Source: Phycisphaerales bacterium
GTDB lineage: Bacteria; Planctomycetota; Phycisphaerae; UBA1845
Length of the DNA stretch: 64,000 nt
Direction: 5' to 3'
Assembly (NCBI GenBank): GCA_020639095.1
Contig: JACKHH010000002.1
Span: forward strand, 1-64,000
The translations under genes and the position numbers were made by a program. The notes below the pieces were generated by a model. The model searched no databases and had not been told where the DNA came from. It saw only the letters and a list, made by a program, of their open reading frames with translations. The first letter of the stretch is position 1; each line of letters opens with the position of its first letter. This document shows, piece after piece, positions 1-8,792 of the stretch.

Positions 1-2
1 CG

Positions 3-185
3 ACGGCTGACGGCAAAAAGGTGACGTTCGCCGCACTGCCGTCGCTCGCACCGAAGGCCAAGGCGGTCTACAAGGTGACGATCAAGGGCGTCAGCGAAGG
101 CGATGCCCGCTTCGAGGTCGAATTGAACTCGGATCAGATCACCTCGCCGGTCATGGAAACCGAGAGCACGCACATCTACAAGTAA
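3..185 (+). CDS. C-terminal end of a secreted DUF11-like protein (partial)
   Basis: An open frame enters from the left edge in frame 3 and stops at TAA 183-185, giving 60 residues. The visible part reads as a beta-sandwich end: LAPKAKAVYKVTIKG, then SEGDARFEVELNSDQ, closing with ETESTHIYK. This pattern (a loop of the form SLAPK.KA.Y.V, then a strand, then TSPV.ETESTHIY) is familiar from the last DUF11 or Ig-like repeat of planctomycete cell-surface proteins. That assignment is by memory of the family, not by search. The start and most of the gene lie outside the window. A strong hairpin terminator follows 25 bases later. Confidence 0.6.
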   Translation, partial: TADGKKVTFAALPSLAPKAKAVYKVTIKGVSEGDARFEVELNSDQITSPVMETESTHIYK

Positions 186-209
186 GCTGCTCGATATGAT
201 GTCAAACTA

Positions 210-256
210 AAGCGTGCCGTCGCGTAGAACGCTACGCGACGGCACGCTTCTTTTTT
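210..256 (+). terminator. Rho-independent terminator
   Basis: An 18-bp perfect stem (210-227 pairs with 232-249) with the 4-base loop AACG is followed by C and six T's. It lies just after the stop of the partial gene at the left edge and should end that transcript. Confidence 0.9.
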
Positions 257-270
257 GTGTTTCGACATGA

Positions 271-306
271 CCCCTCTCCCCACCGGGGAGCGGTTGGGTG
301 AGGGGG
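271..306. repeat. REP-like intergenic palindrome
   Basis: A C-rich/G-rich element of the type CCCTCTCCCC-ACC-GGGGAG followed by GGTTGGGTGAGGGGG. The core CTCCCC-ACC-GGGGAG (276-290) folds back on itself. Similar elements are scattered between genes in many GC-rich bacteria. Here it sits between two convergent genes. No other copy was seen in the window, so the repeat status rests on general knowledge. Confidence 0.45.
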
Positions 307-396
307 CGTTCGAGACAGGCGTTTGACTTGCAGTTCGCGCAATCACACGATTCCCGCCCCGTGCCCCTCCCGAAGGAAGGAGAGTTCGAATCGCAC

Positions 397-1752
397 TTAG
401 CCATCAACGTGGTATTCGACCGGGATGCGTATCGTCGCCATCTCCGGGATGTTCGTCTCGACGACAACCTCGGTGGTGATGTCCGTTTCCGGCGTGCTGT
501 CCGGCCGGACACCAACGCGCACGAACGCGATTCCACCGGGTAACTCAGCATCAACGCCTTCGGTCTGCGCGACAACCTGCGGATTGTCGCACGAGACGCG
601 CGTGACCTTCAGCGGCACACGTGCATCGACGTGCAGCGCCACTTTCCGCGTACGCCCAGCGTCGGGGCCCAAGAGCACGATCGCCGGTTCGACCAGGAAG
701 CGTGCGCGAACATTGACGAACATCGGAACGGTCACAAGTGGCTGGCCGGTGTTGTTTGTGCGAATGGTAAGATTAACGCCCAGCGGGCCGTCCGGAGCGT
801 CCGCGCGAATTTTCGTGCGCACGATATATGCCTTGCCTTGCTGCGCTGCTTCGAAGGTCACATCGATGTATGGGCCCGCCGATGCGGAAATCAGTTCAAA
901 CGGAAGGTCATTCGTCGCGGCGATCGTCACCGGTGCAAATGTGTGGCCGCGCGGAACCTCGCCCAAAGACTGCAACAGCGCTGGACGCGCGACGAGATCG
1001 CCCACGACGATACCTGCGATGCGTACCGGCACCTGCGCCTTCTCGCCCGCGACCTGCCCGAACAACTCCACGTGCCCGCCGATCGGACCAATCTCCGCGT
1101 GGTCGGGAACCTTGAACGTGAGTCGCACACCCTTCCCATTTTCCTCGCTCGTAATGTCCTCGCGACGGTATTCGAGAATGTCGTCGGGAACCTCGACGTC
1201 GAGGCTCTCAAACACGGCATTCTTGTCTACCGGGAAAACCTCAAGCGGATCAAGTTCGACGCCACGCCGGGCGGAACGCAGATTGAGCATGGGCGACGGC
1301 AGGACCTTGAAGAGCGACACCACCTCCGCAACGAGCGTCAGCGTGAGCTGCGGCTCTTCGGGATCGTTGACTTTCACGATAACCGGTTTGCGTTGCTTGC
1401 CGACGCGCCCCTTGCTGTCGAAGATGGCGACAATCTTGCGCGACTCCTGCGGTTTCACGATGCGCTCTTCGTCGCTCAGTTCGACGGTCGTGCAGCCGCA
1501 GGTGGTGCGCACGTCTTCGATGATCAGGTCCTTGGCTCCGAGGTTCTGGATTTCGAACGTCGCGGTCGGCTTCTCCCCCTCACGAACAAGTCCGAGGTCA
1601 ACCGCGCGGGTGGTGACTTGCACCACAGGACCGGAGAAGTCCCGACCACTGTGTTCGCCGTGCAGGTGCTTCGGGCTATCGGCCGTCCGCACCTGTGCGA
1701 TCAGAGTAGCCAACAGCATCGTCGTCAGACGTAGTGAGCAAAGCGTCGTCAT
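397..1752 (-). CDS. DUF1573 domain secreted protein
   Basis: A 451-residue protein. Residues 1-24 look like a signal peptide (MTTLCSLRLTTMLLATLIAQ). A DUF1573 domain follows at about residues 45-140: VDLGLVREGEKPTATFEIQN, then the diagnostic TTCGCTTVELS and the closing VNDPEEPQLTLTL. The rest, about 150-451, contains further all-beta segments like ASH/Ig-type repeats (for example TIRTNNTGQPLVTVPMFV and a final VVETNIPEMATIRIPVEY that repeats the DUF1573 ending). It is probably exported to the periplasm or cell surface. Function is unknown. The gene stands alone, convergent with the partial gene on its left and divergent from the diguanylate cyclase on its right. No strong ribosome-binding site is seen before the ATG at 1752. 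Confidence 0.85.
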   Translation of the reverse strand: MTTLCSLRLTTMLLATLIAQVRTADSPKHLHGEHSGRDFSGPVVQVTTRAVDLGLVREGEKPTATFEIQNLGAKDLIIEDVRTTCGCTTVELSDEERIVKPQESRKIVAIFDSKGRVGKQRKPVIVKVNDPEEPQLTLTLVAEVVSLFKVLPSPMLNLRSARRGVELDPLEVFPVDKNAVFESLDVEVPDDILEYRREDITSEENGKGVRLTFKVPDHAEIGPIGGHVELFGQVAGEKAQVPVRIAGIVVGDLVARPALLQSLGEVPRGHTFAPVTIAATNDLPFELISASAGPYIDVTFEAAQQGKAYIVRTKIRADAPDGPLGVNLTIRTNNTGQPLVTVPMFVNVRARFLVEPAIVLLGPDAGRTRKVALHVDARVPLKVTRVSCDNPQVVAQTEGVDAELPGGIAFVRVGVRPDSTPETDITTEVVVETNIPEMATIRIPVEYHVDG

Positions 1753-2009
1753 GCGTTATCAACCTAATTGATTAGACCGGTAATCCCAATTTCCGGTAAC
1801 CGCCAGCTGGGAGTTTTTCGGCGTGCGTCCGCGAATCTCGCCACTGTGCGTTGATTCTACGCAACCCCGAACGTCCGACAATCCCCCGACCAATTCAAGC
1901 GTTCCGTGCTGGGCGCTGCCGACATATCTCGTTGAATTGCCAGGGCAATAAGCCGATATGCAAGACGGATACGACCGCGTTTCGCCGATTACCCGGACGA
2001 CGATACCCG

Positions 2010-3392
2010 ATGCCGCACCGCTCTTCCATCCCGCACCCCACCCCGCTTGTTGCAGCGCAGTTACGAACAGCGCTGCTCGCGCTCGCGGGCGTGCTGGTCA
2101 TCACAGCCGCTGCGGGGCAGGTGCTTACGCTCTTGCGGACGCGACAACTTGCACAGCGGGAAAGTCTGGGCGAACTGGCCACGCTGGCAGCAGCTCAGAT
2201 TCCCAATTTCGGATCGTCATCCGGTCGTACTGATTTCGCGGACGTCGTGGCGGCGATCCAGGCGACAGACGAAACCGCGCTCAGCGATGCCGGCAGATTC
2301 GGACGCGCCCTGCTCACCACCGAACAGGTGGACGCGCTCGCAATCACCGACGCGGACGGCGCGGTTGCGTTCTACTGGCCGACGGCTGACCGGCCACCGG
2401 CACAGTTGGCAATTCCCCACGCGGACGACGCGACCGGCGATCCCGCGTACGCAGCGAACATTGACGGCATGGCGATGGCATGCGCTCCGATTTCACGCGC
2501 GGACATGCCCGCGGTCGCGGGATACGCGTGCGTCTTCAGCTCATCCAATGCATCCGCGCCGATGTCCGCGCTGGCCACACCCGTCACCGCGACCTGCGCC
2601 GTTGCCGTAGGCGCGGTGCTGCTCGCGATGTACCACCTCAAACGCAACGTCTGCGACCCGCTGGCACAGATTCATGCCGCAGGCGACGGCAGGTCGGTCG
2701 AGCTACCAATTGACCGCGACGACGAACTGGGCGCGATCGCCAGACGATTCGACGTTTTGCGCAACGACCTGGAATTGGCGCGCGGTGATGCCCGGCGGGT
2801 GGAACGCTCCGTCGAAGACACCGTCAACCGCGAAACGCAACATATCAGTCAGCAACTGCGCCGCGCTCAACGCTCCGCGGAAATCGACTCGCTGACCGGC
2901 TTGGCGAATCGGCGATTCATCGAAGAACGCCTGGAAGCCGTCTTCAGCGAACAGGTCAGCCACGAAGTAAACCTTGCGATCGTGATGCTCGACGTCGATA
3001 ACTTCAAACCGCTCAACGACAAAGCCGGTCACGCCGCGGGCGACGCCCTGCTCCGCTTCGTCGGCGAGTTGCTGCGCAGCACGTTGCGGGATCACGACGT
3101 GGGCGTGCGCTACGGTGGCGACGAATTCGCGCTGGTGCTTGTGGATGTGACGGGTTTGCAGGCGCGGCGGATCGCCGAGCGGATCATCCGCATGTTCGGA
3201 CAAAAAACGGCGGCTGCCAAACTCCCAACGACCGTCACGCTGAGTGCCGGAATCGCGTCACTCGACGAAGTGAACGCGCGCAGCGGCGCCGAACTCATGG
3301 CCCGCGCCGACGACGCGCTCTACATCTCGAAAAACCAGGGCAAGAACGTCGCGATCTCCGCAACCGATGGCCACCCCCTGCCCAACGCCTGA
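2010..3392 (+). CDS. Membrane diguanylate cyclase (HAMP-GGDEF)
   Basis: A 460-residue inner-membrane enzyme predicted to make cyclic-di-GMP from two GTP. A first membrane segment near residues 15-37 (ALLALAGVLVITAAAGQVL) and a second near 190-210 (VTATCAVAVGAVLLAMY) enclose a periplasmic sensor region of about 150 residues. A HAMP-like linker follows, then the GGDEF domain. The active-site motif GGDEF is intact at residues 369-373. The inhibitory I-site RxxD (RDHD, 360-363) lies exactly five residues before it, so product inhibition is expected. The ATG at 2010 was chosen because the frame upstream (a TTG at 1851) adds 53 residues of uncharacteristic sequence ahead of the first helix. The sensor ligand is unknown. 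Confidence 0.85.
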   Translation: MPHRSSIPHPTPLVAAQLRTALLALAGVLVITAAAGQVLTLLRTRQLAQRESLGELATLAAAQIPNFGSSSGRTDFADVVAAIQATDETALSDAGRFGRALLTTEQVDALAITDADGAVAFYWPTADRPPAQLAIPHADDATGDPAYAANIDGMAMACAPISRADMPAVAGYACVFSSSNASAPMSALATPVTATCAVAVGAVLLAMYHLKRNVCDPLAQIHAAGDGRSVELPIDRDDELGAIARRFDVLRNDLELARGDARRVERSVEDTVNRETQHISQQLRRAQRSAEIDSLTGLANRRFIEERLEAVFSEQVSHEVNLAIVMLDVDNFKPLNDKAGHAAGDALLRFVGELLRSTLRDHDVGVRYGGDEFALVLVDVTGLQARRIAERIIRMFGQKTAAAKLPTTVTLSAGIASLDEVNARSGAELMARADDALYISKNQGKNVAISATDGHPLPNA

Positions 3393-3525
3393 CGCAACCC
3401 CGTACCTACCCCTATGCCATCCGGCTTGACGGTACGCGCATGCACTTTTATCGTGCGCGTGGCGCATCGCAATCCGACGACTCCGCCGGTAACGGAGCGC
3501 CCCGCAATCAACAGAAAGGTACCCC

Positions 3526-5103
3526 ATGAACGCGTCACGTCGTTCCGGTGCGCAGCGTCATCGCATTTCGGTGATCGCGCCCGCCCTCCTCACGCTGGCC
3601 TGCTTCGCGCAACTCGCAACCGCCCAATCCCGACCGAACATCCTGTTCATCTACAGCGACGACCACGCGTATCAGGCGATCGGGGCGTACGGTTCGCGGA
3701 TCAACACGACACCGCACATCGATTCGCTCGCGCAGGCGGGCATGCGCTTCGACAACTGCTACGTGACCAACTCGATCTGCGCGCCGATGCGCGCGTGCGT
3801 GCTCACCGGCAAATACAGCCACGTGAACGGCGTGACGGTCAACGGTATCACCTTCGACCAATCCCAACCGACATTGCCCGTCCTGCTCCGCGACGCGGGT
3901 TACCAGACGGCGCTGATCGGCAAGTGGCACCTCATGGGCGAACCGCAGATCTTTGACCACGCGGAATCGCTCATCGGCCAGGGAACCTACTACAACCCGA
4001 CAATCATCACCGACGGCGAGCGCATCAAATACACCGGTTACACCTCACACATCGTCACCGATCGCGCAATCGAGTGGCTCAGCAAGGGGCGCGACCAGGA
4101 CAAACCGTTCCTGCTGATGTATCAGCACAAGTCGCCCCACCGTCCGTTCGATCCGGAAGTGAAGTATCTCAACCTCTACGACGATCGCACGATTCCCGAA
4201 CCCCCGACGCTGCACGAAGACTACGGGCTGCTCGGGCTCGCCGCCCGCCAGCAGGACATGACCATTGTTGAGACCATGGACGAACGCGATCTCAAGTTCA
4301 TCTTCCCCAACAACCTCAACGACGAGCAGCGCACCGCCTGGGAAAATGCCTATGGCCCCAAGAACACAATCTTCCGCCAGGCGCAGCTCTCAGGCCGGGA
4401 GCTGGTCAGTTGGAAATACCAACGCTTCATCAAGGACTATCTCCGCTGCGTGAAATCGCTCGACGACGACATCGGCAGGCTGCTCGCCTACCTCGACGAA
4501 ACCGGACTCGCCGACAACACGGTCGTCGTCTACACGTCGGACCAGGGCTTCTACCTTGGCGAGCACGGATGGTTCGACAAACGCTGGATGTACGAGCAGT
4601 CGCTGCGCAGTCCGTTGATCGTGCGCTGGCCTGGTGTGGCTGAGCCCGGTACGTTTAATGACGACATTGTGACCCCGATCGATTTCGCCGAGACGTTCCT
4701 GGAGATGGCGGGCGCGAACGTACCAGCCGACATGGAGGGTCACTCGCTCGTCCCCTTGCTCAAGGGCCAGACGCCCGACGATTGGCGCAAGACCCTGTAC
4801 TACCACTATTACGAGTATCCCGGGTGGCATCACGTGCGTCGCCACTACGGCGTAACCGACGGGCGCTTCAAGTTGATCTACTTCTATGAGAAGGACGTCA
4901 ACACGTGGGAGATGTACGACCTGAAGTTCGATCCCTTCGAGTTGAACAACATCTATGACAACCCGGAATACACCAAGGTGCGCGAGCGTTTGAACACCGA
5001 GTTGGAACGGCAACGCCGCGAACTCAAAGTACCGGAAGAGGATCCACCGGACTCGTTCCGCACGTTCCCGGTTCGGACCCGACCCGCAAGGCGCGATGGT
5101 TGA
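3526..5103 (+). CDS. Secreted Cys-type sulfatase
   Basis: A 525-residue type I sulfatase that hydrolyses sulfate esters, probably on a polysaccharide. Residues 1-34 form a signal peptide ending ATAQ. The metal-binding start RPNILFIYSDDH follows. The formylglycine motif is CAPMR with the key cysteine at residue 85, which needs an FGE-type maturase not seen in this window. The usual fourth position is Ser or Ala; Met here is unusual. Asp/His metal ligands appear later (VVYTSDQGFYLGEHGWFDK). The C-terminus is DUF4976-like (WEMYDLKFDPFELNNIYDNP). A ribosome-binding site AGAAAGG precedes the ATG. The next gene begins 18 bases after the stop and is probably co-transcribed. The exact substrate cannot be told. 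Confidence 0.9.
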   Translation: MNASRRSGAQRHRISVIAPALLTLACFAQLATAQSRPNILFIYSDDHAYQAIGAYGSRINTTPHIDSLAQAGMRFDNCYVTNSICAPMRACVLTGKYSHVNGVTVNGITFDQSQPTLPVLLRDAGYQTALIGKWHLMGEPQIFDHAESLIGQGTYYNPTIITDGERIKYTGYTSHIVTDRAIEWLSKGRDQDKPFLLMYQHKSPHRPFDPEVKYLNLYDDRTIPEPPTLHEDYGLLGLAARQQDMTIVETMDERDLKFIFPNNLNDEQRTAWENAYGPKNTIFRQAQLSGRELVSWKYQRFIKDYLRCVKSLDDDIGRLLAYLDETGLADNTVVVYTSDQGFYLGEHGWFDKRWMYEQSLRSPLIVRWPGVAEPGTFNDDIVTPIDFAETFLEMAGANVPADMEGHSLVPLLKGQTPDDWRKTLYYHYYEYPGWHHVRRHYGVTDGRFKLIYFYEKDVNTWEMYDLKFDPFELNNIYDNPEYTKVRERLNTELERQRRELKVPEEDPPDSFRTFPVRTRPARRDG

Positions 5104-5121
5104 TTGGGCAGGAGTATTGAG

Positions 5122-5952
5122 ATGTCGATCCGTCGTCGTCTGATGACGCGCACCTTACGCGCGGGATTCATGCTCCTGCTCGGCGCCGGTTGCCTTGCGG
5201 GCTGCTCGATGCAGGAATCGGTGGAGCTGCACGTCCTCAGCTATAACATCCACCACGGCGAGGGGCTCGACGGCGTGATCGATTTGCCGCGAATCGCCGA
5301 GTTGATCCGCGAGTCCGATGCCGATCTCGTCGCGCTACAGGAGGTGGACCGCGGTGTCGCCCGCTCCCACGGCGTCGACCAGCCCGCCGAGCTGGCCCGG
5401 CTGACCGGGATGCACGCGGTGTTCGACAAGAACATCGACTATCAGGGCGGTGAGTACGGCAATGCCGTGCTGAGCAAATTCCCCATCGAGGACTGGGAAA
5501 ACCACTGGTTGCCGAAGTCGCTGCCCAACGAGCAACGCGGCATGCTGGAGGTGCACGTCCGCGCCGGCGACACGCCGATCGTCTTCCTCGCGACGCATTT
5601 CGACTACCATCCCGAAGAGGAGGAGCGTCTCATGTCGGTGTCAGCCGTTCGCGATCTGGTGGACGAGCTTGGCGATCTGCCGGTAGTTCTTGCGGGCGAT
5701 TTGAACGCGACGCCGACGAGCAAACCCCTCGACGAGTTGGCGACCTTCCTGCGCAGCGCGGACACGTTGAGCGACGACGCGCGGCCCTCATTCCCTGCCG
5801 ATATGCCCGACAAGCGCATCGACTACGTCATGTTCACGGATCGCGGGAAGATTCGCTGCACGGGTTGCGAGGTGCTGCTCGAACCGATCGCATCCGACCA
5901 CAGGCCAGTGCTCGCGACGCTGCACATCAAGCAGCCCGTACGCGCGGAATAG
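5122..5952 (+). CDS. Endonuclease/exonuclease/phosphatase family lipoprotein
   Basis: A 276-residue predicted lipoprotein. The signal peptide ends in the lipobox LAGC (GAGCLAGCSMQES). The EEP (DNase I-like) fold is shown by LHVLSYNIHHGEG near the start, LVALQEVDRG (catalytic Glu), AGDLNATPTSKP (Asp-x-Asn) and the closing SDHRPVLATL (Asp-His). Members cleave phosphodiester or phosphate ester bonds with Mg2+. Secreted ones in this group may act on phospholipid head groups, nucleic acid or sugar phosphates; the substrate here is unknown. ATG 5122 was chosen because AGGAG lies eight bases upstream. It follows the sulfatase closely, suggesting one transcript. Confidence 0.85.
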   Translation: MSIRRRLMTRTLRAGFMLLLGAGCLAGCSMQESVELHVLSYNIHHGEGLDGVIDLPRIAELIRESDADLVALQEVDRGVARSHGVDQPAELARLTGMHAVFDKNIDYQGGEYGNAVLSKFPIEDWENHWLPKSLPNEQRGMLEVHVRAGDTPIVFLATHFDYHPEEEERLMSVSAVRDLVDELGDLPVVLAGDLNATPTSKPLDELATFLRSADTLSDDARPSFPADMPDKRIDYVMFTDRGKIRCTGCEVLLEPIASDHRPVLATLHIKQPVRAE

Positions 5953-5961
5953 CTAAGTGGC

Positions 5962-7725
5962 TTAGGCGCCGGCGCAAACAGGGCCCGCCAGCAGCGCGTA
6001 GTTCGTCATCACCGACTTGTCGCCGCTCTTGACCCGCGCGACGTCGCGCTGGACAGCCAGTGCTCCCGTGGTGATGAACCGCTCCGCGACCGCGCGCTTG
6101 CGTTCGTTCACCTTGGCTTGACGCAACAGTAAGTGGCCGATGATCACAACGGCGGCGGCATCCACCAATCGCCGCCCGGAAAGGTCCATGTAGTTGCCGC
6201 CCTCCGCCCGCACGGCATCGACAGCCTCCGCGAGTTGCTGCTTGCACTCAACCAACTGCGTGTGAAGCTTCGCCAGCGCATCGTCGGTGTACTGGTCCGC
6301 TTCGAACGCCTCAACATACTTGGTGAACGCGTCGGAGCACACGCCGCGCACGGCTGCCACAACCTGTAGCTGACTCGTGCCCTCGTAGATCGTCGTGATC
6401 CGCGCGTCGCGCAGGTAACGTTCGACGGGATAGTCGGACATGTAGCCCGAACCGCCAAGCACCTGCACCGCGTCATTCGCCACACGCACGCACATCTCCG
6501 AGCAGTAGTACTTGCTCATCGGCGTGAGCATGCCGTTGAGTCGCTTGAGCGACCGGGCGAGTTGCTTGCGTTCCTTGGCTTCGTCTTTGTCGGTAGGCGG
6601 CGCGGTTTCGAGAACGCGGAGGTTGTTGTTTTCCAAATCGCAGATGCGGCAGGTTTCGTACGTGAGGGCGCGACCGGCTTCGATGGCAACCTTCATGTCG
6701 ACAACCATCTCCGCGACGGCGGGCAACTGCTCGATGGCCACGCCGAACTGCTTGCGCTTGGCGGCGTAGTTCCGCGCGACGCGATATGCCGCCTCCGCGA
6801 TGCCCAGCGACTGCCCGGCGATGCCCACCCGCGCCCCGTTCATCAGGCTCATCACGTAGCGTATCAAACCGAGTTGCCGCTCGCCGATCAGCTTCGCGGG
6901 CGCATCATCGTAAACCAGCTCGCACGTGGGCGAACCGTGAATACCGAGCTTTTCTTCGAGGTGACGCACCTTGATCCTGGGACCGCGATCCACCAGGAAC
7001 AGGCTCAGACCGCGACCGTCGCGAATGTCCGGCTCGCTGCGTGCCAACGTCAACAGCACCTCGCCGCAACCATTCGTAATAAAACGCTTCACGCCATTGA
7101 GCCGCCACTGCCCGTCATCGTCCTGCCACGCACGCAGACTCACCGCCTGCAAATCGCTGCCCGCATCGGGCTCGGTGAGCACCATCGCGCCGGTCACTTC
7201 ACCGCGCGAGAACCGCGGCAGATACTCGCCCTTGATCCCATCGTCGGCGAAGGCGTTGATCGTCTCCGCGATCCCCTGCAACCCGAAGATGTTCATCAGC
7301 GACGCATCAGCCCGCGACACCATCTCGACCGCCATCGTGTAGATCAGGTTGGGGCAATTCAGTCCGCCGTATTCGCGCGGCAGGGTGAAGCCCATCAGAT
7401 CAGCCTGCGCCAGACTGTTGATGTTCTCGCGCACGCCCTCGCCAAGCGTCACCGTACCGTCGTCGTTCAGCGTGTTGCCTTCGTGATCGACTTTCTCGGC
7501 GCGCGGCGCGATGCGGTTGGCTGCAACGTCGCCGACGATGGTGAGGATGCGGCGATAATTATCGATGGCATCGGCTGCATCGATCGGCGCATAGCCGTCA
7601 CCGCTGCCATCCTGCTGTTTGAAATTGTCCTCTTGAGCCGTCGCCACTTCCGCGAGATCGAGGAAGTCGAACAAGAAAACAAGATCGTCGTTGTCGGTAA
7701 AGAAGTTTCCCATGGCGTCGCTCAC
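5962..7725 (-). CDS. Acyl-CoA dehydrogenase, long form
   Basis: A 587-residue flavoenzyme predicted to introduce the alpha-beta double bond in an acyl-CoA and pass electrons to ETF. The central acyl-CoA dehydrogenase fold is clear: GAMVLTEPDAGSDLQAV (middle domain), FITNG, then the helical C-terminal domain (YAAKRKQFG, VQVLGGSGYMSDYPVER, RDARITTIYEGTSQ). A further C-terminal extension of about 130 residues resembles the extra domain of long acyl-CoA dehydrogenases. It is the third gene of an etfB-etfA-dehydrogenase operon. The start is taken as GTG 7725, which overlaps the etfA stop (GTGA) and has AAGGA six bases upstream. The ATG at 7713 (MGNFFTDNDD) is the alternative. The acyl chain preference is unknown. 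Confidence 0.88.
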   Translation of the reverse strand: MSDAMGNFFTDNDDLVFLFDFLDLAEVATAQEDNFKQQDGSGDGYAPIDAADAIDNYRRILTIVGDVAANRIAPRAEKVDHEGNTLNDDGTVTLGEGVRENINSLAQADLMGFTLPREYGGLNCPNLIYTMAVEMVSRADASLMNIFGLQGIAETINAFADDGIKGEYLPRFSRGEVTGAMVLTEPDAGSDLQAVSLRAWQDDDGQWRLNGVKRFITNGCGEVLLTLARSEPDIRDGRGLSLFLVDRGPRIKVRHLEEKLGIHGSPTCELVYDDAPAKLIGERQLGLIRYVMSLMNGARVGIAGQSLGIAEAAYRVARNYAAKRKQFGVAIEQLPAVAEMVVDMKVAIEAGRALTYETCRICDLENNNLRVLETAPPTDKDEAKERKQLARSLKRLNGMLTPMSKYYCSEMCVRVANDAVQVLGGSGYMSDYPVERYLRDARITTIYEGTSQLQVVAAVRGVCSDAFTKYVEAFEADQYTDDALAKLHTQLVECKQQLAEAVDAVRAEGGNYMDLSGRRLVDAAAVVIIGHLLLRQAKVNERKRAVAERFITTGALAVQRDVARVKSGDKSVMTNYALLAGPVCAGA

Positions 7726-8750
7726 GCACGTTCCTTGATGGCTTTGATCATCATCGGGACGATCTTGTTGAGGTCGCCGACGATACCGTAATGGGCAACC
7801 GAGAAGATCGGCGCTTCCTTGTCCCAGTTGATCGCAATGATCTTCGCGGACTCCTCCATACCCGCGCGATGCTGCACCGCGCCGCTGATACCGCACGCAA
7901 TATACAACGCGGGCCGCACCGTCGTACCCGTCTGGCCCACCTGGTGCGTTTTGTCGATGAACCCACCGTCGACCGCGGCGCGCGAAGCACCGACGGCTCC
8001 CCCGATTGCGCCGGCGAGATCGTGAATCAACTGGAAGTTGTCCTTGCTGCCGACACCCCCGCCACCCGCGACGATCGTGCGTGCAGCCTTCAGGTTCACC
8101 TTGCGGGCTTCACGATGCCGCTCGACGACGCGGATCGATTTTTCGAAGTCGGAGAACTCGACCGATTCCTCGATGATTTCGCCACTGCGCGACGGGTCGC
8201 CCGCGCCCATCCGCATCACGCCCTCGCGCACCGTCGCCATCTGCGGCCAGCGATCGTAGTTGATGATCGTCGCGATGATGTTGCCGCCAAACGCGGGGCG
8301 AATTTGCAGCAACAGGTTCTTGTGTACCGTCTTGTTTTTCTTGTCCTCATATTCGCCGATTTCAAGGTCGGTGCAGTCAGCCGTCAGCCCCGCTTTCATC
8401 TCCGATGCGACGCGCGGCGCGAGGTCCCTGCCAATTGGCGTAGCGCCGTAGATCACGATCTGCGGTTCGTGCCGCGTGATCATCTCGCACAGCACGCGGG
8501 CGTACGGCAACGTACGGTAGTATTCCAGTTCGGTGTCGTGCGTGACGTAGACACGGTCCGCGCCGTGCGCGATGAGCCGGTACGACAACTCGCGGACGTT
8601 CCAACCGGGCAGCACCGCGCCCATCTTCACGCAAAGCGTATCCGCAAGCTCCCGCGCCTTACCGCACAGTTCGAGCGTAACGTCGTTGATCCGCCCGTCT
8701 TCCTGCTCGGCGAAGACCCACACCTCACCTTTGCGATTGGGAGAAATCAT
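7722..8750 (-). CDS. etfA: Electron transfer flavoprotein alpha subunit
   Basis: A 342-residue ETF alpha subunit, which binds FAD and carries electrons from acyl-CoA dehydrogenases towards quinone. The N-terminal alpha/beta domain starts GEVWVFAEQEDGRIND. The FAD-binding C-terminal signature is complete: VAGGGGVGSKDNF, DKTHQVGQTGTTV, PALYIACGISGAVQH, then IAINWDKEAPIF and a final DYGI-like VAHYGIVGD. It lies 42 bases after etfB, and its stop overlaps the start of the acyl-CoA dehydrogenase. GTG 8753 is directly adjacent to the chosen ATG 8750 and could be used instead. Confidence 0.95.
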   Translation of the reverse strand: MISPNRKGEVWVFAEQEDGRINDVTLELCGKARELADTLCVKMGAVLPGWNVRELSYRLIAHGADRVYVTHDTELEYYRTLPYARVLCEMITRHEPQIVIYGATPIGRDLAPRVASEMKAGLTADCTDLEIGEYEDKKNKTVHKNLLLQIRPAFGGNIIATIINYDRWPQMATVREGVMRMGAGDPSRSGEIIEESVEFSDFEKSIRVVERHREARKVNLKAARTIVAGGGGVGSKDNFQLIHDLAGAIGGAVGASRAAVDGGFIDKTHQVGQTGTTVRPALYIACGISGAVQHRAGMEESAKIIAINWDKEAPIFSVAHYGIVGDLNKIVPMMIKAIKERA

Positions 8751-8792
8751 CACTGGTTCTCAGCCAAAGAGTATTGTGAATCCGTCGACGCG

